Part shown: positions 26,132 through 35,717 of the stretch, piece by piece
Numbering within the stretch: position 1 is the stretch's first letter
Layout of the letters: every line of letters starts with the position of its first letter
Source: Alphaproteobacteria bacterium
Lineage (GTDB): Bacteria > Pseudomonadota > Alphaproteobacteria > Sphingomonadales > Kordiimonadaceae
Direction: 5' to 3'
NCBI GenBank assembly: GCA_021774735.1
Contig: JAJFIS010000029.1
Span: 88,562 to 152,561 of the forward strand
DNA length: 64,000 nucleotides
Program-made: the position numbers and the translations under genes
Notes under the pieces: model-generated
Seen by the model: the letters and a program-made list of their open reading frames with translations, nothing else
Database searches by the model: none
Told to the model about the DNA's origin: nothing

Positions 26132-27391
26132 ATGACTAAATCTACAGATACTCCGCTAACGGCATCAGAGTTGGATGTGGTTTATACTCGGCTCGGCGTA
26201 GCGCGGGGGGCCAAGCTTTTGGTGGCGGTTTCTGGCGGAGCCGATTCTATGGCTCTGGCGTTACTTACCAACCCGCACCGGCAAGTGGAGGCGGTAACCG
26301 TTGACCATGGCCTGCGGGAAGGCTCAGCCGATGAAGCCAAACAGGTGGCCATTTGGCTGCGTGCTGCGGGCATTTCGCACCGCACGATTTGCTGGCAGGG
26401 GGATAAACCAAGCACGGGCATTCAAGCGGCTGCCCGGGCGGCGCGGTATGAACTATTGCATCAGCAGGCTCAAGCCTTGGGCTGCGACTTTATCGTGGTG
26501 GGGCATCACGTGCAGGACCAAGCTGAAACTTTCATGCTTAGGTTGGCCCGTGGCAGTGGGTTGCAAGGCTTAGGAGCCATGGCAGAGCTGGCAGATGTCC
26601 CTAGCCAAAAAGGTGAAATAAAACTGCTCCGTCCGCTATTGAACTTCACCAAGTCAAAGTTGGAAGCGGCCTTAAAACATCAAAACCAGTCATGGATTGA
26701 AGACCCAAGCAACAGAGACATTAGCTATGACCGAGTTAAAGTGCGGCAGTATTTGGCCGCGCCAACCCTAGATGGCCTAACAAATGAACGTCTTGCCCAC
26801 ACGGCGGCTAGCTTACAGCGGGCTAATGCAGCCCTATTATATTATGAGCAGCAGTTGTTTGGGGATGCGGTGGAAATTGACCTATACGGCACTGTTTGCC
26901 TGCAGATAAATGTCCTGCGCGCTGCACCTGAAGAAGTGTCCATGCGCTTATTTTCCCGGTTGTTGCAATGGTTCACTGGGGCGAATTATGCCCCACGTTT
27001 TGAAAAAATTGAAAGCTTATTCGCAAGCTTATCAGACAAAATGACGACCCGCACATTAGCAGGTGTATGTGTGAAAGGTATTGGCTCGGAACAAGTCATT
27101 ATGCACAGGGAGCTGGCAGTAGAACAAAAAAGCGAAGGGCCAATAGCAAGTGATGAGATTGTGGCTGGCCGCTGGCGCATGATCATGGAAACACAATGTG
27201 ATATAGGCCCTTTGGGAGAAGATGGTGTTCAGCAATTACGGCAATTTGATAAGCTTGAAGCTATTCCAAATTATTACAGCCACCAACTATGTTGTTCTAT
27301 GCTCGCTTTATGGCAAGAAGGTCGCGTAGAAGCCTTGATAAAAAACGGCAAAAATGCCACACTGTTGCCCGTATTTATCGCCAAACAATAG
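26132..27391 (+). CDS. tilS: tRNA(Ile)-lysidine synthase
   Basis: A 419-residue enzyme that puts lysine on C34 of tRNA-Ile(CAU) so that it reads AUA. The PP-loop SGGADSMALA is near residues 34-43, and GHHVQDQAETFMLRLARGSG is the family block that follows. The C-terminal domain is divergent, as is usual outside enterics. The order pal-cpoB-tilS-ftsH is standard for Alphaproteobacteria. Confidence 0.95.
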   Translation: MTKSTDTPLTASELDVVYTRLGVARGAKLLVAVSGGADSMALALLTNPHRQVEAVTVDHGLREGSADEAKQVAIWLRAAGISHRTICWQGDKPSTGIQAAARAARYELLHQQAQALGCDFIVVGHHVQDQAETFMLRLARGSGLQGLGAMAELADVPSQKGEIKLLRPLLNFTKSKLEAALKHQNQSWIEDPSNRDISYDRVKVRQYLAAPTLDGLTNERLAHTAASLQRANAALLYYEQQLFGDAVEIDLYGTVCLQINVLRAAPEEVSMRLFSRLLQWFTGANYAPRFEKIESLFASLSDKMTTRTLAGVCVKGIGSEQVIMHRELAVEQKSEGPIASDEIVAGRWRMIMETQCDIGPLGEDGVQQLRQFDKLEAIPNYYSHQLCCSMLALWQEGRVEALIKNGKNATLLPVFIAKQ

Positions 27392-27604
27392 GCTGAGCAG
27401 ATGGCTGGAGCAGTTTTTTATGCACTAGCGTGTCAAAATACTATTATTCGGCCATTTTGCCCCTTGCACCGATGCGTATAAGGCTTATGTGTTGAAGCAG
27501 ATGAGAGAAAAACAAATGCGGATTAACCGTAGAATTGAAGTTTAAGAAAATTAAGAGGACAGACAGCCCCCTTTTTATTAAGTCTGTTCAAGAAAGGTTT
27601 TAGT

Positions 27605-29527
27605 GTGAATAGTGTCATGCGCAATGGCTTGGTATGGGTTATCCTTATCATCTTGATGATATCGCTTTTTAATGTTTTTCAGGGTTCACGAGAGCCGGAA
27701 ACCATCCCCTATAGTGATTTTTTAGAACGGGTTGAAAGTCAAACAGTTCAAAAGGTCTTAATCGCGGGTGACGAGCTTACTGGTGAAGGCAAGAACGGTG
27801 AGAAGTTCAAAAGTTATATGCCCGATGATGATTTGTTAGTGGAGCGCTTGCGCGCTTCCGGCGTTGTCATTGAAGCTAAGGCGAGAGAGGGTAACCTTCT
27901 TCTTAATATCTTGTTCAATTGGTTTCCAATGTTGTTACTGATTGCCGTATGGATTTATTTCATGCGTCAAATGCAAGGCGGCGGCAAGGGCGGCGGTGCC
28001 ATGGGTTTTGGCAAATCACGCGCGAAATTGTTAACCGAGGCCCATGGCCGAGTAACATTTGAGGATGTTGCAGGAATTGAGGAGGCCAAGGAAGAGCTGG
28101 AAGAAATTGTTGAATTTCTAAAAGACCCCGGTAAGTTCACAAAACTTGGCGGCAAAATCCCTAAAGGGGCACTGCTTGTTGGCTCACCGGGTACCGGTAA
28201 AACCTTGTTAGCCCGCGCCATTGCGGGTGAGGCTAATGTACCATTTTTCACCATTTCAGGGTCAGACTTTGTTGAAATGTTTGTCGGTGTTGGCGCTAGC
28301 CGGGTCCGCGACATGTTCGAACAAGCCAAGAAAAATGCCCCTTGTATTATCTTTATCGATGAAATTGACGCGGTGGGTCGCCATAGAGGCGCAGGCCTCG
28401 GCGGCGGTAATGACGAGCGGGAGCAGACACTGAATCAGTTGCTTGTTGAAATGGATGGTTTTGAAGCTAACGATGGTATTATTATCATTGCTGCGACTAA
28501 CCGACCTGATGTGTTGGACCCAGCCTTGTTGCGTCCGGGTCGTTTTGACCGTCAGGTAACGGTGCCGCTGCCTGATATCGAAGGCCGCGAGAAAATTCTG
28601 GAAGTGCATATGCGCAAAGTGCCGCTGGCACCTGATGTGGAAGCCCGCACCATTGCTCGTGGTACGCCCGGATTTTCTGGAGCTGATCTGGCTAATCTGG
28701 TCAACGAATCCGCGCTTTTGGCTGCCCGCCGCAATAAAAAGCTGGTTTCCATGGCGGAATTCGAAAATGCCAAAGACAAAATTTTGATGGGCAGCGAACG
28801 AAAATCCATGGTGATGTCGGATGAGGAAAAAACTAACACCGCCTACCACGAAGCAGGCCACGCTTTGCTAACAGTTCATGCAAAGCATTTGGATCCCATT
28901 CATAAAGCAACGATCATACCGCGTGGCCGTGCCCTTGGTATGGTGATGAGCCTGCCGGAACGCGATGTATATTCCATGTCTCGTATTAAAATGCATGAGC
29001 AGCTCGCAATGATGATGGGAGGCAGGGTGGCTGAAGAGGTTTGCTTTGGCTATGATGCTGTTACTAGTGGTGCCTCTAGCGATATTCAATCTGCAACCAA
29101 TTTGGCCCGTAAAATGGTGACCCAGTGGGGCATGTCGGACAAATTAGGTCCGCTACAATATACAGCGAATGAGCAAGAGGTGTTTCTTGGCCATTCGGTT
29201 GCGCAGCAAAAGAATGTTGCGGACAGCACTGCTTTGCTCATCGACGAAGAAGTTCGGCGTTTTGTGGACGATTCTTACGAAAAAGCCACGAAGATTATAA
29301 CCGATAACCGTGATCAGCTGAATATTATTGGTGAAGCGCTATTGGAGTATGAAACCTTGAGCGGTGATGAGATCACGGCGCTGTTGAAGGGTGAAAAAAT
29401 CCGTGTTGAGCCGAAAAAAGGTGGCGGCAAACCACCATCGGCGGCCATTCCGGTGACGACATCGGTGCCAACCGGCGGCGCGGGCACAGTGCCGCCCATA
29501 GACGGTGAACCGCAGCCTGAAGGCTAA
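27605..29527 (+). CDS. ftsH: ATP-dependent zinc metalloprotease FtsH
   Basis: A 640-residue inner-membrane AAA+ protease that degrades misfolded membrane proteins and regulators such as RpoH. Two membrane helices (about 8-24 and 100-120) flank a periplasmic domain. Then come Walker A GSPGTGKT (about 193-200), Walker B IIFIDEID, the second region of homology [20 protein letters not shown], and the zinc site HEAGH at 415-419. The C-terminus is Gly/Pro-rich. It starts at GTG with GAAAGG upstream. The 213-bp gap before it shows no clear promoter to me. Confidence 0.97.
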   Translation: MNSVMRNGLVWVILIILMISLFNVFQGSREPETIPYSDFLERVESQTVQKVLIAGDELTGEGKNGEKFKSYMPDDDLLVERLRASGVVIEAKAREGNLLLNILFNWFPMLLLIAVWIYFMRQMQGGGKGGGAMGFGKSRAKLLTEAHGRVTFEDVAGIEEAKEELEEIVEFLKDPGKFTKLGGKIPKGALLVGSPGTGKTLLARAIAGEANVPFFTISGSDFVEMFVGVGASRVRDMFEQAKKNAPCIIFIDEIDAVGRHRGAGLGGGNDEREQTLNQLLVEMDGFEANDGIIIIAATNRPDVLDPALLRPGRFDRQVTVPLPDIEGREKILEVHMRKVPLAPDVEARTIARGTPGFSGADLANLVNESALLAARRNKKLVSMAEFENAKDKILMGSERKSMVMSDEEKTNTAYHEAGHALLTVHAKHLDPIHKATIIPRGRALGMVMSLPERDVYSMSRIKMHEQLAMMMGGRVAEEVCFGYDAVTSGASSDIQSATNLARKMVTQWGMSDKLGPLQYTANEQEVFLGHSVAQQKNVADSTALLIDEEVRRFVDDSYEKATKIITDNRDQLNIIGEALLEYETLSGDEITALLKGEKIRVEPKKGGGKPPSAAIPVTTSVPTGGAGTVPPIDGEPQPEG

Positions 29528-29532
29528 GTTAT

Positions 29533-30663
29533 ATGCAAGAGTTTAATCTCAATTATGCTGAGGGGGACAAGATTTATCTCGTCCCCCTTGGTGTGTGCTT
29601 TGGCGGGCTTTCGGGATTGCGTCTTGGCGGTTCGGCACTACGCTTTACGGCAGTTCAGGTTGTCATTCGCAGAGACGGCATCCGAATTTTTGATCAAACC
29701 CTCAGCTATAACCAAATGGATGCATTTAGGGATAGTGTTGAGGGTGAAATTGCGGCGGCACTGGACACCGCGCTTGAAAGGCTTTCTCGGCCAAGGCCAC
29801 CCCTTACTTTACCGAACAGAGAAACACCGCTAGCTTTTACCCGTCCGCTTGTTATGGGGGTGCTAAATGTTACACCCGATAGTTTTTCTGATGGTGGGGA
29901 TTTTGTTGATGTGGATAAGGCCGTACAGCATGCAAGGGCAATGCGGGCGGCGGGTGCTGATATCATTGATATTGGCGGAGAAAGTACGCGCCCCGGGGCT
30001 AAACCACTGTGGGAAGGTGATGAAGCCGAGCGAATTTTACCCGTAATTACGGCTTTGAAGGACGATGATATCCCGATCAGTATTGATAGCCGCCATTCGA
30101 CCGTGATGGAAATTGCGCTGAACGCGGGCGCGGCCATCATTAACGACGTGTCGGCCTTAAGTTATGATGGTTTGTCGATGAGTGTGGCAACAAAAAGCAA
30201 TGCCCCAGTTATCTTGATGCATGCAAAGGGGACCCCACAAAACATGCAGGACAACCCAAGCTACAGTGATGTTTTGTTCGATATTTATGATTATTTGGGC
30301 GCTCGCATTCAAGTCTGTGAGGAAGCGGGTATTGACCGCTCTAGGCTGATTGTTGACCCAGGTATTGGCTTTGGTAAGGGCGTTTTGCAGGATAATTTAA
30401 CCTTAATTAACGGCATTGCACTTTTGCATACGCTGGGTGTGCCGGTTATGTTTGGCGCTTCCCGCAAGCGCTTCATTGGTGCCATTACGGGTGCGGAAAA
30501 TGCCAAAGACCGCATGCCAGGCTCACTAACTGCTGCTATAAATGCTGTATCCCACGGGGTGCAGATTGTGCGGGTGCATGATGTGGCTGAAACGGTGCAA
30601 GCAGTTCGGCTTCAGCAGGCCTTAATTGACGCGGGTGCCATGGCTGCGCTGCCGCCAGCATAA
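29533..30663 (+). CDS. folP: Dihydropteroate synthase with N-terminal extension
   Basis: Joins p-aminobenzoate to the pterin diphosphate in folate synthesis. The catalytic barrel starts at about residue 106 with LVMGVLNVTPDSFSDGGDF, then DIGGESTRPGA, DSRHSTV, INDVSAL, LMHAKGTPQNMQ and DPGIGFGK. The 376-residue length exceeds the usual 270-290 because of about 105 extra N-terminal residues of unknown role; similar extensions occur in other Alphaproteobacteria. It begins 5 bp after ftsH. Confidence 0.94.
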   Translation: MQEFNLNYAEGDKIYLVPLGVCFGGLSGLRLGGSALRFTAVQVVIRRDGIRIFDQTLSYNQMDAFRDSVEGEIAAALDTALERLSRPRPPLTLPNRETPLAFTRPLVMGVLNVTPDSFSDGGDFVDVDKAVQHARAMRAAGADIIDIGGESTRPGAKPLWEGDEAERILPVITALKDDDIPISIDSRHSTVMEIALNAGAAIINDVSALSYDGLSMSVATKSNAPVILMHAKGTPQNMQDNPSYSDVLFDIYDYLGARIQVCEEAGIDRSRLIVDPGIGFGKGVLQDNLTLINGIALLHTLGVPVMFGASRKRFIGAITGAENAKDRMPGSLTAAINAVSHGVQIVRVHDVAETVQAVRLQQALIDAGAMAALPPA

Positions 30664-30768
30664 GCATCTGTGGTGGCATTATAGCTTATTAAAAAATTAA
30701 AACTTCCAACCGGCATTGCTTTCTGAATATAGTTAACGGTAAATAACTATCTAATCGGGGATTGGTCG

Positions 30769-32112
30769 ATGGAACGTAAATATTTTGGTACCGACGGCAT
30801 TCGTGGCTTAGTCAATAGCGGCAATATGACGCCTGATGTGGCAATGAAAATTGGCCTTGCCGCAGGGGCATATTTTACCCGGGGTGACCATGTGCACCGG
30901 GTTGTCGTTGGTAAAGACACCCGCCGTTCGGGTTATATGTTTGAAGCGGCTTTGACCGCTGGTTTTGTGGCCTCTGGCATGGATGTTATGCTTGTTGGAC
31001 CCATGCCAACACCTGCGATTGCGATGTTAGTGAAGTCTTTGCGGGCGGATATCGGCGTGATGATATCGGCGTCGCATAATCCTTTTTATGACAATGGCAT
31101 CAAGTTTTTTGGCCCCGATGGCTTCAAGCTGTCAGATGCCTGTGAAATATCCATTGAAAATATGATGGATGGTGACCTTTCCCATTGTTGGGCTGATGCA
31201 GACAAGACCGGCGAGCGGAAATTGTTGGAAGATGCCAAGGGGCGATATATCGAATTTGCTAAAGCTACGGTGCCCGCAGGCTTGACCCTTGATGGTTTAA
31301 AGATCGTGATCGACTGCGCTAACGGTGCGGCTTACCGGGTTGCGCCAACCGTTTTGTGGGAACTAGGGGCAGAGGTCATTAGTATTGGCACGAACCCCAA
31401 TGGCTATAACATTAATGATGGCTGCGGCTCAACGGCGCCGGAGGCCATGTGTGCACGGGTTATCGCGGAAGGTGCTCATATCGGTATTGCGCTTGACGGC
31501 GATGCGGACCGGCTCATTTTATGCGATGAAAAAGGTAAAATTATCGATGGCGACCAGATTATGGCGCTGATAACCCGCAGTTGGCACCGCCGAGGTTTGC
31601 TCAAGGGTGGTGGTTTGGTGGCTACCGTAATGTCCAATATGGGATTAGAGCGTGTGCTGAAACAAGACGGCTTGACCCTAGAGCGCACCCAAGTGGGTGA
31701 CCGCCATGTGGTTAAGCGCATGCGGGAGGGTGGCTTTAATGTCGGCGGCGAGCAGAGCGGCCATGTGGTTTTGACCGATTATGCCACAACGGGTGATGGT
31801 TTGATCTCTGGTCTACAGGTTCTGGTGGAGCTGATAAATTCGGGCCTAACAACTTCTAAGGCCTGCGCGCAGTTTGATAAAATGCCACAAATATTGAAAA
31901 ATGCCCGCTTCAGCGCAGCTGACCCTATGAATGATGCTGCGGTCCAAAAGGCACTGGCCGCAGGGGAAGAAAGCTTGAAAGATACGGGCCGGATTTTGGT
32001 GCGTAAATCGGGCACGGAACCGGTAATTAGGGTGATGGCGGAAGGCGAAGATTTGGCTCAGATAGAAAGTGTTGTCGATGCCATTAAAGAAGCGATAGAA
32101 AGTGCCGCTTAA
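30769..32112 (+). CDS. glmM: Phosphoglucosamine mutase
   Basis: A 447-residue enzyme that converts glucosamine-6-P to glucosamine-1-P for cell-wall precursors. It has [10 protein letters not shown] at the N-terminus, the phosphoserine loop [17 protein letters not shown] (about 101-117), the magnesium loop [14 protein letters not shown], and the C-terminal [12 protein letters not shown]. Downstream of ftsH-folP in the standard order, after a gap of about 105 bp. Confidence 0.97.
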   Translation: MERKYFGTDGIRGLVNSGNMTPDVAMKIGLAAGAYFTRGDHVHRVVVGKDTRRSGYMFEAALTAGFVASGMDVMLVGPMPTPAIAMLVKSLRADIGVMISASHNPFYDNGIKFFGPDGFKLSDACEISIENMMDGDLSHCWADADKTGERKLLEDAKGRYIEFAKATVPAGLTLDGLKIVIDCANGAAYRVAPTVLWELGAEVISIGTNPNGYNINDGCGSTAPEAMCARVIAEGAHIGIALDGDADRLILCDEKGKIIDGDQIMALITRSWHRRGLLKGGGLVATVMSNMGLERVLKQDGLTLERTQVGDRHVVKRMREGGFNVGGEQSGHVVLTDYATTGDGLISGLQVLVELINSGLTTSKACAQFDKMPQILKNARFSAADPMNDAAVQKALAAGEESLKDTGRILVRKSGTEPVIRVMAEGEDLAQIESVVDAIKEAIESAA

Positions 32113-32127
32113 GGACAGGTTTCCTTC

Positions 32128-32928
32128 ATGACCAAGCGCAACCAAGCCCGAGTTTTGATCATTGCAGGCTCCGACAGTGGCGGCGGCGCAGGCATTCAAG
32201 CCGACATTAAAACGGTGACCTCGCTCGGAGGTTATGCGGCAACGGCCATTACGGCTGTCACGGCCCAAAACTCGCTTGGTGTACAGGCTATTCATTCTTT
32301 GCCCGTTGATTTAATCCGCGAGCAAATTATATCGGTGTTAGACGATATAGGGGCCGATGTTATCAAAACAGGCATGCTCTTCTCCTCAGAGGTTACCAAT
32401 ATGGTTGCTGCCCTGATGGATGAAAGAGGGATTAATGAGCCTGTTATTATTGACCCAGTGATGGTGGCGACAAGTGGTGATAGTTTGGCGGCGACTAACT
32501 TGGCCGAAAGTATCATAGAAAATTTAGTGCCCCGTGCCACGCTGATCACACCAAACCTTAGCGAAGCCGAGGCTCTAACCGGGCTAGAGGTTGTTGATCT
32601 TGATGGCATGCGAAGAGCGGCTGAAAAATTAATGGCCATGGGCGCGGGTGCAGTTTTGGTAAAGGGCGGGCATTTAAAACACGACACTTTACATGACTTT
32701 TACCTAGGAGATAATTTCGAGCATGTATTTACTAGTAAACGCATCGATAGCCGCAATACTCACGGCACGGGCTGCACTTTGGCCAGCGCCATTGCTTGTG
32801 GATTGGCGCAAGGGCAAACAATGATAAAAAGCATCGAACAGGCCCGTGAATATGTCATCGAGGCTATTAAACAGGCACCAAATTTGGGCCAAGGCGACGG
32901 CCCCATGGGGCATGGCTTTCGGCGTTAA
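32128..32928 (+). CDS. thiD: Hydroxymethylpyrimidine/phosphomethylpyrimidine kinase
   Basis: A 266-residue ribokinase-fold kinase that phosphorylates HMP and HMP-P in thiamine synthesis. Motifs: IAGSDSGGGAGIQADIKT at the N-terminus, TPNLSEAEALTG in the middle, and the anion hole/catalytic Asp region NTHGTGCTLASAIA. It starts 15 bp after glmM and its end overlaps the convergent EF-hand gene by 4 bp. Confidence 0.95.
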   Translation: MTKRNQARVLIIAGSDSGGGAGIQADIKTVTSLGGYAATAITAVTAQNSLGVQAIHSLPVDLIREQIISVLDDIGADVIKTGMLFSSEVTNMVAALMDERGINEPVIIDPVMVATSGDSLAATNLAESIIENLVPRATLITPNLSEAEALTGLEVVDLDGMRRAAEKLMAMGAGAVLVKGGHLKHDTLHDFYLGDNFEHVFTSKRIDSRNTHGTGCTLASAIACGLAQGQTMIKSIEQAREYVIEAIKQAPNLGQGDGPMGHGFRR

Positions 32929-33413
32929 AATCTAGGCCGGTCAGATTTCGGTTTTTTATCCTTTCGGCCAACCCCGGCTCGGCGATCAGCCCGCATCTTT
33001 TCCCGCACCCAATTTTCAAGCTCAGCGCGCTCAATGGTGCAATTGCCGTTATCATCTAAACGGCCAAAGTCGCTATTGTTCACCCGGGCAAATTCTGGGC
33101 GAGAGATTAGATTGTCGCCGGAGCGGTCAACGACATCAAACTGAACGATCTGGAAAGTAACATCTGCCCATGCAGCAGAAGCAAATTCATCTTGGTCTAA
33201 AAAATCGTCACGATTTATATCAAGTCCATTGAAGATACCTGTTCGCCAAAGGCCAAGGTCATGGCAATCTGCGGTACCATCCTTGTCGATATCCCATTTT
33301 TTTAAAGCTGTAGTATAGGCTTGGTCGAGCACTTCTGGTTTTAGCGGTGGGGGGCCTTGTGGGCGGCTACAAGCAGGCAGAAGCAGTATAATCGCTAAAA
33401 TTAATAACCGCAT
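32925..33413 (-). CDS. EF-hand lipoprotein
   Basis: A 162-residue lipoprotein (ILLLPACSRP lipobox, Cys15) with four EF-hand-like calcium loops. They are DIDKDGTADCHD, DINRDDFLDQDE, DRSGDNLISRPE and DDNGNCTIERAE. The spacing of acidic residues fits calcium binding in most of them. The tail is Lys/Arg-rich (about 135-162). The probable location is periplasmic, anchored to a membrane; the role is unknown. Convergent with thiD. Confidence 0.8.
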   Translation of the reverse strand: MRLLILAIILLLPACSRPQGPPPLKPEVLDQAYTTALKKWDIDKDGTADCHDLGLWRTGIFNGLDINRDDFLDQDEFASAAWADVTFQIVQFDVVDRSGDNLISRPEFARVNNSDFGRLDDNGNCTIERAELENWVREKMRADRRAGVGRKDKKPKSDRPRF

Positions 33414-33541
33414 TTGATCATTCCTTCTTGCCTGTTTGGCATACGGGCTTAAAACTAATCTGTGTCGTCATTATGATCTTGCGCATATTCGGCCTTTTCG
33501 CAAGAGAGACTTTTAACAAAGGCTAAAAAGAGAGGCAGCGA

Positions 33542-34306
33542 ATGAAACTGTTTGTGCGGGATCAGGGTAGTGGAACCCCGTTGGTTTTGTTGCATGGGCT
33601 TTTTGGCTCGGTTGATAATTTGGGCATGCTTGCGCGTGGGTTGGAGGGTGATTTTAGGATTATTTCGCTTGATCTGAGAAATCATGGACGTAGCGACCAC
33701 GCAGATAGCATGACATACCCATCCATGGCGGCGGATGTTTTGGAAACGCTCGACAGTATGGGTGTGCAGCAAGCGCATTTTTATGGTCATTCCATGGGCG
33801 GTAAAACCGTGATGCAAATTGCGCTGACAGCGCCGGAGCGCGTGACCAGCTTGATGGTCGGCGATATTGCACCAGTGTTATACGAAGGCCATCACCGCAA
33901 AATTCTGGAAGGTATGCAAGCGGTGGCGGATGTCGCGCCAGGCAGCCGTAAGGCCGCCAGTGAAATTTTAAGTGCTTATGAGGATGAACCCGCTGTTTTA
34001 TCTTTTCTGCTGACTAATTGGCGGCGGCAGGCGGATGGCAGTTACGATTGGCGGGTGAATTTGCCAGTAATAGTAGGCGGTTATGATAATATCGCGGCAC
34101 CTGTAACCGGCACACCCTATCAGGGTAGGACTTTGTTTCTTAAAGGTGGTCTGTCTGATTATATTTCTGCTAATTACCGCGATGCTATTTTAGCGCTTTT
34201 CCCCAAAGCTTCTGTGCGCATTATCGAAGGTGGCGGCCATTGGTTCCACGCTGATAAAACCGAGATGACACTCAGAATTATGCGACGTTTTCTTGGTGGC
34301 GACTAG
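33542..34306 (+). CDS. Alpha/beta hydrolase, YbfF-like esterase
   Basis: A 254-residue hydrolase with LLHGLFGSVDNLGMLARGL (oxyanion loop), SLDLRNHGRS, the nucleophile elbow GHSMGGK with Ser near residue 83, and a C-terminal GGGHWFH with the catalytic His. This pattern matches the YbfF/ABHD11 esterases that act on acyl-CoA or short esters. It stands alone before the serC leader. Gap 33414-33541 shows no other gene. Confidence 0.88.
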   Translation: MKLFVRDQGSGTPLVLLHGLFGSVDNLGMLARGLEGDFRIISLDLRNHGRSDHADSMTYPSMAADVLETLDSMGVQQAHFYGHSMGGKTVMQIALTAPERVTSLMVGDIAPVLYEGHHRKILEGMQAVADVAPGSRKAASEILSAYEDEPAVLSFLLTNWRRQADGSYDWRVNLPVIVGGYDNIAAPVTGTPYQGRTLFLKGGLSDYISANYRDAILALFPKASVRIIEGGGHWFHADKTEMTLRIMRRFLGGD

Positions 34307-34347
34307 ATGCCTCTTGACAGTCAGGTAAAAATACATATTTTCTCTCC

Positions 34348-34449
34348 TTGGGTACATCTCACCAAACCGAGATGCTGTCGTCTGTAAGGTCGGCGTAATA
34401 TTATTGGGCCACACCTTCCCAACGAGGTGCGTCTGTCTGCAAGGTCAGG
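34348..34449 (+). promoter_or_regulatory. serC leader: two tandem 46-nt RNA units
   Basis: Two units of the same length (34348-34393 and 34404-34449) share an order of elements. Each has TTGGG, a short hairpin (CATCTC/GAGATG in the first, CACCT/AGGTG in the second), then TCTGTAAGGTC or TCTGCAAGGTC. In the second unit CCTTCC (34414-34419) can also pair with GGAAGG (34448-34453), which is the serC ribosome binding site. That pairing excludes the short hairpin. A serC leader whose last stem overlaps the ribosome binding site is known from comparative genomics in Alphaproteobacteria. The ligand or signal is unknown. Confidence 0.7.
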
Positions 34450-34458
34450 AAGGAAAAT

Positions 34459-35637
34459 ATGATGAATATAACTGGGATTCCCACGCGGAAACCTTTGCGG
34501 CCTGAATTCTCGTCAGGTCCCTGCGCGAAACGTCCGGGATGGACAATAAATGCGCTAAATGATGCCCTAATCGGGCGCTCTCACCGTTCAAAACCCGGCA
34601 AGGCCAAGCTTAAGCTTGCCATTGATGCTACCCGTGAGGTTTTGAATGTGCCGGATGATTACCGCATTGGCATTGTGCCCGCATCTGACACAGGTGCGGT
34701 GGAAATGGCACTATGGTCGCTGCTTGGTGCGCGCGGCGTGGATATGCTGGCGTGGGAAAGCTTCGGTAAAGGTTGGGTCACTGATGTGGTCAAGCAACTG
34801 AAGCTGGACGGCGTTACGGAGCGCAGCGCTGATTATGGTCATTTGCCTGATTTAACGTCAGTGAATTTTGACAATGATGTGGTTTTTACTTGGAATGGCA
34901 CCACGTCTGGTGTGCGGGTGCCAAATGGTGATTGGATCGCTGATGACCGCGCTGGCCTGACCATTTGTGATGCTACTAGCGCCGCATTCGCCACCGACCT
35001 GCCGTGGGATAAGTTGGACGTTACTACCTTTAGCTGGCAAAAAGTGTTGGGCGGCGAGGGCGCACACGGCGTCATTATCCTGTCCCCGCGAGCGGTTGAA
35101 CGATTGGAAAATTATGTGCCGCCGTGGCCATTACCTAAGATTTTCCGCTTAACCAAAGGCGGCAAGCTGATCGAGGGCATTTTTACCGGTGCGACTATCA
35201 ATACCCCCTCTATGGTGGCGGTTGAAGATTATCTTGATGCGCTTAACTGGGCAAAGTCCATCGGTGGATTATCGGCTTTGATCAGTCGAGCCGATGCAAA
35301 TGCCGCAGCTATCGCCAATTGGGTGGGTCAATCTGCGTGGGCTGACTTTTTGCCCGTTGTCGCTGAGACACGTTCGAATACTTCGGTATGTTTGACCATC
35401 AATGACCTAGATTTGGACGGATTGAGTGACGCTGACAAAGTCGCTCTGCCCAAAAAGCTGGCCGCATTGTTGGACGCTGAGGGTGTGGCTTACGACATTG
35501 GTGGCTACCGCGACGCACCGGCTGGCCTGCGCATTTGGTGCGGTGCCACGGTTGAAACTGCCGACATTGAAGCTTTATTGCCGTGGCTCAATTGGGCTTA
35601 CGGCGAAGTTAAAAACACATATATTTCACAAAGTTAA
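34459..35637 (+). CDS. serC: Phosphoserine aminotransferase, alphaproteobacterial type
   Basis: A 392-residue PLP enzyme making phosphoserine from 3-phosphohydroxypyruvate. It begins [18 protein letters not shown] after a short tail; the PLP lysine is in [16 protein letters not shown] (about residue 195). Length and motifs match the longer type found with serA in Alphaproteobacteria. Two ATG codons in tandem (34459, 34462) follow AGGAAGGA, which lies in the leader stem. serA follows after 80 bp. Confidence 0.95.
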   Translation: MMNITGIPTRKPLRPEFSSGPCAKRPGWTINALNDALIGRSHRSKPGKAKLKLAIDATREVLNVPDDYRIGIVPASDTGAVEMALWSLLGARGVDMLAWESFGKGWVTDVVKQLKLDGVTERSADYGHLPDLTSVNFDNDVVFTWNGTTSGVRVPNGDWIADDRAGLTICDATSAAFATDLPWDKLDVTTFSWQKVLGGEGAHGVIILSPRAVERLENYVPPWPLPKIFRLTKGGKLIEGIFTGATINTPSMVAVEDYLDALNWAKSIGGLSALISRADANAAAIANWVGQSAWADFLPVVAETRSNTSVCLTINDLDLDGLSDADKVALPKKLAALLDAEGVAYDIGGYRDAPAGLRIWCGATVETADIEALLPWLNWAYGEVKNTYISQS

Positions 35638-35717
35638 TGGTTAGCCAATATGCGCTAGCCTTCAAATTCACCCGCTTACCAGATGTGACTGCGGCGTGAC
35701 AGACAAGGATTTTTAAA

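Noticed and set aside
27392..27604. Sigma-32 promoter ahead of ftsH
   Set aside because: I looked for CTTG and CCCCAT-type boxes at a usable spacing and found none that was convincing.
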